Of a stretch of DNA of 64,000 nt, positions 25,641 through 32,290 are shown in pieces. The notes beneath the pieces are model-generated. The model made no database searches and was not told where the DNA came from. It saw nothing but the letters and a program-made list of their open reading frames with translations. The DNA is from Pseudomonas sp. P8_229 (lineage in GTDB: Bacteria > Pseudomonadota > Gammaproteobacteria > Pseudomonadales > Pseudomonadaceae). The DNA lies in assembly GCF_034008635.1 (NCBI RefSeq), contig NZ_CP125378.1, positions 4,340,501 through 4,404,500 on the forward strand, given 5' to 3'. How positions within the stretch are numbered: position 1 is the stretch's first letter; each line of letters begins with the position of its first letter. The translations under genes were made by a program, and so were the position numbers.

Positions 25641-27542
25641 ATGGGTCAGGCAAGTAGTCAGGCGGCGGGCGCCGAGCATTCGGCTGCAAAACCGCTGAGC
25701 ATGCTGGTTGCGGCAGTCGGGGTGGTTTACGGCGACATCGGCACGAGCCCGTTGTACACCCTCAAAGAAGTGTTTTCCGGCGGCTATGGCGTGCCCGTCA
25801 ATCACGATGGGGTGCTGGGCATTCTGTCGTTGATCTTCTGGTCGCTGATCTGGGTCGTGTCGATCAAATACATGATGTTCGTCCTGCGCGCCGACAACCA
25901 GGGTGAGGGCGGGATCATGGCACTCACCGCGCTGGCGCGTCGCGCGGCGGGCGGGCGCAAGAAGCTGCGTTCATTGCTGGTGGTCTGCGGGCTGATCGGT
26001 GCGGCGCTGTTTTATGGCGACAGCATGATCACCCCGGCGATTTCCGTGTTGTCGGCGATCGAAGGTCTGGGCCTGGCGTTTGATGGCATCGATCACTGGG
26101 TAGTCCCGCTGTCGTTGGTGGTGCTGGTGGCGCTGTTTCTGATTCAGCGTCACGGTACGGCCCGGATCGGCATTCTGTTCGGGCCGATCATGGTCACTTG
26201 GTTCCTCGTCCTCGGTGCCCTCGGTGTGTATGGCATCAGCCACACCCCGGAAGTGCTGCATGCGCTGAACCCAGTGTGGGCGGTGCGCTTCTTCATGGTG
26301 CATGCCGGCATGGGGGTGGCGATCCTCGGCGCGGTCGTGCTGGCGCTGACCGGTGCCGAAGCGCTGTACGCCGACATGGGCCACTTCGGCCGCAAGCCGA
26401 TTGCCCGTGCGTGGTTTCTGCTGGTGCTGCCGGCGCTGGTACTGAACTACTTCGGTCAGGGCGCTCTGTTGCTGGACAATCCGGAAGCGGCGCGTAACCC
26501 GTTCTACCTGCTGGCGCCAAGCTGGGCGCTGATTCCGCTGGTGGGGCTGTCGACTCTGGCCACTGTTATCGCCTCGCAAGCGGTGATTTCCGGCGCGTTC
26601 TCCCTGACGCGTCAAGCGATCCAGCTCGGCTACATCCCGCGCATGTACATCCAGCACACCTCCAGCGATGAGCAGGGCCAGATCTACATCGGCGCGGTGA
26701 ACTGGTCGCTGATGGTCGGCGTTGTGCTGCTGGTGCTCGGCTTCGAATCCTCAGGCGCTCTGGCTTCGGCCTACGGCGTGGCGGTGACCGGCACCATGCT
26801 GATGACCACCATTCTGGTGTCGGCGGTGATGCTGCTGCTGTGGAAATGGCCACCGATCCTTGCGGTGCCTGTGCTGATCGGCTTCCTGCTGGTGGACGGT
26901 CTGTACTTCGCCGCCAACGTACCGAAGATCGTCCAGGGTGGTGCGTTCCCGGTGATCGCCGGTATTGCGCTGTTCGTGCTGATGACCACCTGGAAACGCG
27001 GCAAGCAATTGCTGGTCGAGCGCCTCGACGAAGGTGCGTTGCCGCTGCCGATCTTCATCAGCAGTATCCGCGTGCAACCGCCGCACCGAGTGCAGGGCAC
27101 CGCCGTGTTCCTCACCGCGCGCTCCGACGCCGTGCCGCACGCGCTGTTGCACAACCTGCTGCATAACCAGGTGCTGCATGAGCAAGTGGTGTTGCTGACG
27201 GTGGTCTACGAAGACATCCCGCGTGTACCGCCAGCGCGGCGCTTTGAAGTGGACTCCTACGGCGAAGGCTTCTTCCGGGTGATCCTGCACTTCGGCTTCA
27301 CCGACGAGCCGGACGTGCCGCAGGCGCTGAAGCTGTGCCATCTGGATGACCTGGACTTCAGCCCGATGCGTACCACCTACTTCCTCAGCCGCGAAACGGT
27401 GATCGCCTCGAAACTCGAAGGCATGGCCCGTTGGCGTGAGGCGCTGTTTGCGTTCATGTTGAAGAACGCCAACGGCAACCTGAGGTTCTTCAATCTGCCG
27501 CTGAACCGGGTGATTGAGTTGGGGACGCAGGTAGAAATGTAA
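25641..27542 (+). CDS. kup: Potassium transporter Kup
   Basis: A protein of 633 residues, the usual Kup/HAK length, with about 12 membrane segments in the first 440 residues and a cytoplasmic C-terminal domain. It imports K+ with protons. The signature [19 protein letters not shown] is at about residues 28-46, with further family landmarks [15 protein letters not shown] (about 88-102) and [17 protein letters not shown] (about 125-141). TAGGAG lies 7 bases before the ATG. The 290-base gap upstream holds no other gene I can support and no riboswitch I recognise. A strong terminator follows. Confidence 0.96.
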   Translation: MGQASSQAAGAEHSAAKPLSMLVAAVGVVYGDIGTSPLYTLKEVFSGGYGVPVNHDGVLGILSLIFWSLIWVVSIKYMMFVLRADNQGEGGIMALTALARRAAGGRKKLRSLLVVCGLIGAALFYGDSMITPAISVLSAIEGLGLAFDGIDHWVVPLSLVVLVALFLIQRHGTARIGILFGPIMVTWFLVLGALGVYGISHTPEVLHALNPVWAVRFFMVHAGMGVAILGAVVLALTGAEALYADMGHFGRKPIARAWFLLVLPALVLNYFGQGALLLDNPEAARNPFYLLAPSWALIPLVGLSTLATVIASQAVISGAFSLTRQAIQLGYIPRMYIQHTSSDEQGQIYIGAVNWSLMVGVVLLVLGFESSGALASAYGVAVTGTMLMTTILVSAVMLLLWKWPPILAVPVLIGFLLVDGLYFAANVPKIVQGGAFPVIAGIALFVLMTTWKRGKQLLVERLDEGALPLPIFISSIRVQPPHRVQGTAVFLTARSDAVPHALLHNLLHNQVLHEQVVLLTVVYEDIPRVPPARRFEVDSYGEGFFRVILHFGFTDEPDVPQALKLCHLDDLDFSPMRTTYFLSRETVIASKLEGMARWREALFAFMLKNANGNLRFFNLPLNRVIELGTQVEM

Positions 27543-27558
27543 CTTCGCGTTATAGCAG

Positions 27559-27598
27559 AAGCCCCCGTCAGCCTTGTGGCTGGCGGGGGCTTTTTTGT
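27559..27598 (+). terminator. Terminator of kup
   Basis: Stem AAGCCCCCGTCAGCC with its complement GGCTGGCGGGGGCTT, loop TTGT, followed by TTTTTGT. Confidence 0.92.
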
Positions 27599-27612
27599 GG
27601 GCGGCAACTTCA

Positions 27613-27695
27613 GATCAAAAGATCGCAGCCTTCGGCAGCTCCTACAGGTTTCGCATTCCAATGTAGGAGCTGCCGAAGGCTGCGATCTTTTGATC
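27613..27695. repeat. Perfect 34-base inverted repeat
   Basis: GATCAAAAGATCGCAGCCTT and 14 further bases on one side are exactly complementary to 27662-27695, with a 15-base spacer. This is another Pseudomonas intergenic repeat type (core CTGCCGAAGGCTGCGATC), distinct from the REP type elsewhere here. Confidence 0.9.
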
Positions 27696-27704
27696 TTCAA
27701 ACCT

Positions 27705-28016
27705 CTACAAGCTTTCAGGTATCTCTGCTTCAGGCTCGGTCTTCGTGCGCGCAGGTCGTGGGATCAACGCCTGAATCACATCATCAATCAAGGCTTTGCC
27801 CATCACCGTCAGGTAATGCGCGGCCCAGGCATGGCGGTCGGTGTCTCTGATGAAGGCAGCGTCTTCTGCGAAGGATTTGGCGAGGGATAGCAGGTCGGAG
27901 GATTGCGACAAGGCATCGATGATCGGGATGCCGGAGCGGACGTTGAAGAACGCTTGATCCGAGTTGTAGAGGAAGGGGGTGAAGCCGATGGTTTTAAGAT
28001 CAGATGGATTGTTCAT
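27705..28016 (-). CDS. Small DUF3077-type protein
   Basis: A protein of 103 residues starting MNNPSDLKTIGFTPFL. The centre (FFNVRSGIPIIDALSQSSDLLSLAKSFAEDAA) matches from memory the DUF3077 family, small Pseudomonas proteins usually present in several copies and often involved in nothing known. The second half contains RHAWAAHYLTVMGKALIDDVIQAL and an acidic tail. No signal peptide. The gene stands alone with a long leader of more than 200 bases that can form strong stems (see 28021-28260). The start is fixed by GGGAAC upstream and by the family's length. Confidence 0.75.
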   Translation of the reverse strand: MNNPSDLKTIGFTPFLYNSDQAFFNVRSGIPIIDALSQSSDLLSLAKSFAEDAAFIRDTDRHAWAAHYLTVMGKALIDDVIQALIPRPARTKTEPEAEIPESL

Positions 28017-28020
28017 TGTC

Positions 28021-28260
28021 AGTTCCCTTGATTTCGAGAGCTGCCGCATCCGATACCAAGCGAATGGGTGGCAGCTGTGCGCAGGTTGGTAAACCGGGGA
28101 ATCAAGGAAACCGGCACGCCCGAAAGCGTCCCACGCACAGCTGCCATAACACAGGGGCTCGGACGGGTTTCGCCTGAGTCGTGTCGGGTGCGCTGTTGCG
28201 CCTTATTCCACCGGGTTACCAAGCCCGATCGCTGAATGGGTCAGCGACGTCCGGAGAGTA
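28021..28260 (-). ncRNA. Structured leader RNA upstream of the DUF3077 gene (candidate)
   Basis: On the minus strand, the 240 bases before the gene fold strongly. GGCAGCTGTGCG pairs perfectly over 12 bases with CGCACAGCTGCC (28070-28081 with 28134-28145), enclosing a smaller hairpin with loop TTTCGG. A second GGCAGCT copy near 28039-28045 competes for the same partner, so two exclusive structures are possible. A further CGCTGA / TCAGCG hairpin lies at about 28227-28246. I recall similar leaders before other DUF3077-type genes but could not check. Reading frames in this stretch look like by-products of the structure. Confidence 0.5.
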
Positions 28261-28604
28261 GCCCGTCGAAAAACAGCGCAATAGAGCGGCAAGGCGCCCG
28301 AACACGAGTTTCGGAGTTTGCCTACAAGGTCTGTGGGCGTCATCTGATATTGCGAGACTGGAAGTAAACGATACTAAACGTCACGCACGAACCGACGTGT
28401 GCAAAGCATTCAGGTACGTATGACAGCATCAGCGCAACAAGAAGCACAGGATGAACCGAGGTGCCCTCGTATCGAAAAGAAGGCCAGTGAGCGATTGCTT
28501 ATCTTTGATCTGGCCCAAGCAATCAGCCATGACGATATGCGGGCAAGGTATGCAGCGGTTAGTGATCGACCCAAGGGCTTGACGACCCGGCCTCGGCAGT
28601 GAGA
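28261..28604. other. Spacer with no supported gene
   Basis: About 340 bases between the leader and the HTH operon. A 67-codon plus-strand frame (28399-28602) has no ribosome-binding site and no family resemblance. Promoters of both flanking units must lie here but I cannot place them. Composition is less GC-rich than the neighbourhood. Confidence 0.4.
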
Positions 28605-28638
28605 CAAGTGTCCACGTTTTATGGAATGTGGACACTTG
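28605..28638 (+). promoter_or_regulatory. Perfect palindrome before the HTH gene, candidate operator
   Basis: CAAGTGTCCAC and its exact complement GTGGACACTTG are separated by 12 bases; the second arm ends 14 bases before the ATG at 28653 and touches the GAGG ribosome-binding site. Placement suits a DNA operator for the first gene's product or an RNA hairpin. No T-run follows, so it is not a terminator. Confidence 0.6.
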
Positions 28639-28652
28639 AGGTTTTGATTTAA

Positions 28653-29420
28653 ATGAAGAGTCAAGACATTTTACTTTTGTTCAAAATTGCCAGTCTCCAC
28701 GCTCAGGAAGAGAACCTCCTGGGGGAGATGGAGGCCGAATCGAATTCGGACAGGGTTGAAGAGCTGCTCAGGCCTTATGTCGTCAGCCGAATGACCGCAG
28801 GGGAGAGTGTGGGGAAGCCATTGGTCACCTACTCCACTGATGGCGAAGACACAATCTTCCAGCGCCGCGAATTCGACTCGCCTTTCGCTGATGGGCCAGG
28901 GTGGGAAGGATGGGCGGAACCAGCATCTGATCCACCGCTGACAAGTTGGAGCGATCGGTACTCTCTGCGTGCACTGTCTGCCTCTCTCGGACTGAGCAAA
29001 AGCGAAGTCTCAAATGCTCTCGCCCGATGCCGGGAATCCGGATTGCTCATCCATGACTACGACACCGGGCTTGCCAAAGTGCACCGCCGGGAACTGCTGA
29101 AAATTACCGAGCACGCGCTGAAGTACTTCTTCCCGGTCAAGCCTGGCGCGATTGTTCGTGGCATACCCACGGGTTTTGCGGCGCCTGCGCTGTCCAAAAG
29201 TATCAAGAGTGCGGGTGGTTTGATTCCGGTCTGGCCGGATGCGCAGGGAACCGAGCGAGGCCAAGCGATAGAGCCGCTTTACAAAACAGTGCCAGCAGCG
29301 GTGAAAAAAGACCGGATTCTTTACCACTATCTGGCGCTCGCTGATGCAATCCGTCTGGGTGGTCCGCGTGAGTGTGGTGTGGCAATCAGTATTCTGAAGG
29401 CAGGGATGGGGCTGAAATAA
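28653..29420 (+). CDS. Helix-turn-helix protein of a nucleotidyltransferase operon
   Basis: A protein of 255 residues with no confidently known function. A winged helix-turn-helix is visible at about 104-134 (SLRALSASLGLSKSEVSNAL, then RESGLLIHDYD). The C-terminal half carries KYFFPVKPGAIVRGIPTG (about 158-175) and EPLYKTVPAAVKKD (about 212-225). I remember these blocks from bacterial regulators that sit next to nucleotidyltransferase genes. The start of the gene is AT-richer than the surroundings (24 of the first 60 bases are G or C). It is followed by one base and then the NTase gene. The likely role is repressor or antitoxin for the operon, by analogy with AbiEi; this is inference. Confidence 0.75.
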   Translation: MKSQDILLLFKIASLHAQEENLLGEMEAESNSDRVEELLRPYVVSRMTAGESVGKPLVTYSTDGEDTIFQRREFDSPFADGPGWEGWAEPASDPPLTSWSDRYSLRALSASLGLSKSEVSNALARCRESGLLIHDYDTGLAKVHRRELLKITEHALKYFFPVKPGAIVRGIPTGFAAPALSKSIKSAGGLIPVWPDAQGTERGQAIEPLYKTVPAAVKKDRILYHYLALADAIRLGGPRECGVAISILKAGMGLK

Positions 29421-29421
29421 C

Positions 29422-30120
29422 ATGTCGTCAAACGCGGATCACAACTACGAACTCATTGAGTTCGTGGCTGAAGGCTTGGGCGAGGCGTTTCTCGCCGAAG
29501 TTGCTTTTGTTGGCGGTTGTACAACCGCCATGCTGGTTACAGATACAGCCGTGCTGGACGACATTCGTTTCACTGATGACGTTGATCTAGTGATCGAGTT
29601 GGCCGGTATCAGCGCCTGGAACCAACTCACCGAACGGCTGGCGGCTAAGGGATTCAAGATCACCGGTGAGGACGAGGTCAATTGTCGTTTTCGCTTCAAT
29701 GACGTTGTCGTGGATGTCATGCCTTCCGACCCTGCAGTGCTCGGCTATGCCAACCGCTGGTTCGTTGAGGGGCTGGCGAGGGCGGATAAATTCACCCTGC
29801 CCAGCGGCACTGCCATCCAGATATTCCAGCCCGCGTATTTTCTCGCGACGAAACTGGAAGCTTTCAGTGGTCGGGGAAATGGTGATCCTTATCATAAGGA
29901 TGTCGAGGACATGATCATCTTGATCGATGGTCGGCCTGAGCTGTTGGAGGAGGTGCGCCAGGCTGACAAGGACCTCAAGGCGTTCATCACAAAGGGAATC
30001 CACAAGCTGATGGCGTTGGATGGGGTTGGCTACGTGATCGAAAGTTCAGGCTCGGTGCAGGCGAATCCAGGTAGAGGGCAGATTATTCACAGGCGTATGA
30101 AAGCGCTGGCCAACGCATGA
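29422..30120 (+). CDS. Nucleotidyltransferase, AbiEii/MNT-like
   Basis: A protein of 232 residues with the DNA polymerase-beta-like nucleotidyltransferase signature: G-G motif at residues 31-32 (FVGGCTTAML), the catalytic TDDVD at 51-55, and a third acidic residue D98 in VVVDVMP. TKLEAFSGRGNGDPYHKDVEDMIILIDG (about 143-170) is the block typical of AbiEii-type and related toxin NTases. Such enzymes transfer a nucleotide to tRNA or protein targets. It sits between an HTH gene and a phosphatase gene, one base after the former and overlapping the latter (ATGA). Toxin activity is a hypothesis. Confidence 0.85.
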   Translation: MSSNADHNYELIEFVAEGLGEAFLAEVAFVGGCTTAMLVTDTAVLDDIRFTDDVDLVIELAGISAWNQLTERLAAKGFKITGEDEVNCRFRFNDVVVDVMPSDPAVLGYANRWFVEGLARADKFTLPSGTAIQIFQPAYFLATKLEAFSGRGNGDPYHKDVEDMIILIDGRPELLEEVRQADKDLKAFITKGIHKLMALDGVGYVIESSGSVQANPGRGQIIHRRMKALANA

Positions 30121-30800
30121 GATACCACTCCCGATCAATCACTGGGCAAGCCAGCAGAGGAAATAATGACTATGCCGGAGCGACCTGTGAGGGTGACGGT
30201 GGTTTTTTTGTTGTCGCGGATGGCACTTCCAAGCGCGGCAGTGGACATCTGGCTGAAAGCTTCGTGAGCGGCATGTTGGCGGCTCATTCCACACAGATGG
30301 AGCAGGGGAGCTATCCTGCAGAACCCGCAGCTGTTGAGCGCCTATTGGGTTCAATACTGGCGGATTTTCATGCGTCGTTGCCTGCTGATCAGACGGGAGC
30401 CATCTGTTACCTGATTGGCTTGGTCGCTCATGGCCGACTTACCGTTGCATACGAGGGAGACTGTTCATGCGGGATTGTGACGTTGGCGGGTGCCATCGAT
30501 TGGATTACGCCACCTCACTGCAAGGCCAATTGGCGGCGCGACCGTTCGCACTGTGAGTTGGCGCAAGACCCCGCGCGAAATTTGGTAACGCGATGCTTGA
30601 AGATCAATCGGGTCCCGAACCCTGACTTTGTTTGTTGTGCTCTGGATACTGTTGAGCGCTTGGTATTTGTCACTGATGGATTTTGGGCGGACTTGACGCA
30701 AGCCCAGCAAAGCAGTTTGTTGGCGGCGCCGAATAGCGACTTTAGCGTTGGCGACGATGATGTCACGTGGATAGATGTTCAGCTTGGCCGGCGAGACTGA
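30117..30800 (+). CDS. PP2C-like serine/threonine phosphatase
   Basis: A protein of 227 residues with the metal-binding motifs of PP2C phosphatases in order: RGNND (14-18), VADGTS (34-39, Asp35), EGD (113-115), VTDGFW (185-190, Asp187) and GDDDVTW (212-218). It is shorter than typical PP2C (about 240-260). Its start overlaps the NTase stop by four bases, so the two are probably translated together. No kinase gene is next to it. In this context it could remove a phosphate from the NTase, from the HTH protein or from a host target. Function not known. Confidence 0.8.
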   Translation: MRYHSRSITGQASRGNNDYAGATCEGDGGFFVVADGTSKRGSGHLAESFVSGMLAAHSTQMEQGSYPAEPAAVERLLGSILADFHASLPADQTGAICYLIGLVAHGRLTVAYEGDCSCGIVTLAGAIDWITPPHCKANWRRDRSHCELAQDPARNLVTRCLKINRVPNPDFVCCALDTVERLVFVTDGFWADLTQAQQSSLLAAPNSDFSVGDDDVTWIDVQLGRRD

Positions 30801-30828
30801 CGAGCTGTCTGAATCCAGCGCCATCCCT

Positions 30829-30918
30829 TGTAGGAGCGAGCCTGCTCGCGAAGGCGTAGTGTCAGTCGACGAATCTGCAAGCTGACCCACCGCTTTCGCG
30901 AGCAGGCTCGCTCCCACA
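30829..30918. repeat. REP pair after the HTH-NTase-PP2C operon
   Basis: Inverted pair of the GTAGGAGCGAGCCTGCTCGCGAA / TTCGCGAGCAGGCTCGCTCC type between the phosphatase gene and the terminator. Confidence 0.9.
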
Positions 30919-30942
30919 CGTTTTTTTGTGGCTGCTGGAATG

Positions 30943-30985
30943 TAAAAAGCCCCCGAAACTGCGAAGTTGCGGGGGCTTTTTGTGG
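30943..30985. terminator. Bidirectional terminator
   Basis: Stem AAAAAGCCCCCG(A)AACT with GTTGCGGGGGCTTTTT, T-runs in both directions, between the converging phosphatase and hydrolase genes. Confidence 0.9.
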
Positions 30986-30994
30986 AGGCTCAGA

Positions 30995-32290
30995 TCACTC
31001 TTCGGCGACCGAGTCCTTGCTCTGGCGCTTCTCGATCAAATCCACCAAGCGCTTGGCCAGCGCCGGGTAGTTCTCGTCGAAGTGGTGGCCGCCGGGCAGT
31101 TTCACTGCTTCGCCGACTGCCGTCTTGTCGGTGCAGCCGCTTTCGTCGGTTTCTTCGGCGCCGTAGATGCACACCACCTTCGCCGGTGGCAGCTTGGCCA
31201 TTTCCGGGCCGGTGGCGGCTTCTTTGCCGGCGTTGCCGAGCCAGCCTTCGACTTCGATTTCGAAGCTGCCGGTGCGGGCGAAGGCCAGCAGGATGATTGC
31301 GTCGATGCGCTGCTGCTCGGTGTCCGGCAGGCGGTTGTAGATCGCCGGCAGGACGTCGGCACCGAACGAGTAACCGGTCAGGATGAAGCGCTTGGTGCCC
31401 CACTTCTGGCGGTAGTGCTGCATCAGCTCGGTCAGGTCCAGCGCGCTTTGCTCAGGGCTCTTGTGCTGCCAGTAGTAGCGCAGGGTGTCGATGCCGACCA
31501 CCGGGTAGCCGATCTTGGCCATCTCGCCCGCTACGTCGCGGTCGAGGTCGCGCCAGCCGCCGTCACCGGAGAGGAACAGGGTCACGGTGTCTTTCGCCTG
31601 ACCGGCCGGTACTTCCACCACCGGGATCGCCAGACCACCGTTGGCCTTGTCGCCGCCGACGAGGATCTTGCGCAGTTCGTTGTTCAGCACTTGTGGCAGG
31701 TTGATGTCGTAGTCACTGATGCTGGTTTCGGCGTTCGGTTGGTCGCGCACGAAGCCGGCGCTGGTGTCGTCCGGGTTGTCGTTCCACGCCACCAGCCAGT
31801 GGCCGTGAGCCGCGGATTTCGGCAGCAGGTGGGTGCAGCCGGGTTTTTCCAGGGCGAGGTCAACCGAGATCGCCTGGGCCTTGTCGTCTTTTTGCTCGGA
31901 CAACCAGCGCCAGGCGAGCACGGCGCCTGGGCCGATACCGCTGACCAGCGTGGCCGGGCCATTGAGTTCGCGCAGGCCGGTTTGCAGGGCGCGGCTCTGT
32001 TGCAGGCAGTCCTTGGGCAGAATCACCTGAACGATCTGCGCCGAAGCACTGCGGCTCAGGGTGCTCAGTTGATTGTCGGTCAGCTTCTGGTCGTCATTGA
32101 CCGCCACCAGCACCTGCGCCTTGGGCTGGGTGCCCGGGATGACGCGGGTCATGACCGTGCCATCAGCGGCAGTCAGCGGTTGCAGCGTCGGTTGGGGTGC
32201 CGGACGTTTGAGGTACCAGTAACCGCCGCCGGCAATCAGGGCCAGCACAATCAATGCGGCCAGGATGTACTTCAGGGAGCGTTGAATCAT
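30995..32290 (-). CDS. AcvB/VirJ-family protein, probable aminoacyl-phosphatidylglycerol hydrolase
   Basis: A protein of 431 residues with an N-terminal membrane anchor (about 5-26, LKYILAALIVLALIAGGGYWYL). The C-terminal alpha/beta-hydrolase domain contains FILTGYSFGADVLP (nucleophile elbow G-Y-S-F-G, about 303-307), LFLSGDGGWRDLD near 240, and a late His in LPGGHHFDENY. In P. aeruginosa the gene downstream of mprF (PA0919) hydrolyses alanyl-phosphatidylglycerol in the periplasm; this protein occupies that position. The start overlaps the mprF stop (ATGA), so the two are coupled. Domain and context agree. Confidence 0.88.
   Translation of the reverse strand: MIQRSLKYILAALIVLALIAGGGYWYLKRPAPQPTLQPLTAADGTVMTRVIPGTQPKAQVLVAVNDDQKLTDNQLSTLSRSASAQIVQVILPKDCLQQSRALQTGLRELNGPATLVSGIGPGAVLAWRWLSEQKDDKAQAISVDLALEKPGCTHLLPKSAAHGHWLVAWNDNPDDTSAGFVRDQPNAETSISDYDINLPQVLNNELRKILVGGDKANGGLAIPVVEVPAGQAKDTVTLFLSGDGGWRDLDRDVAGEMAKIGYPVVGIDTLRYYWQHKSPEQSALDLTELMQHYRQKWGTKRFILTGYSFGADVLPAIYNRLPDTEQQRIDAIILLAFARTGSFEIEVEGWLGNAGKEAATGPEMAKLPPAKVVCIYGAEETDESGCTDKTAVGEAVKLPGGHHFDENYPALAKRLVDLIEKRQSKDSVAEE

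Noticed and set aside
25450..25698. Small frame overlapping the start of kup
   Set aside because: It overlaps the conserved Kup start in another frame and has no ribosome-binding site.
28019..28222. Minus-strand frame of 67 codons within the leader of the DUF3077 gene
   Set aside because: It lies inside the strongly structured leader and ends just before the real start. Its codons follow the hairpins rather than protein constraint.
28399..28602. 67-codon plus-strand frame before the HTH gene
   Set aside because: No ribosome-binding site, no family resemblance, and it runs to the base of the palindrome; it looks like chance.
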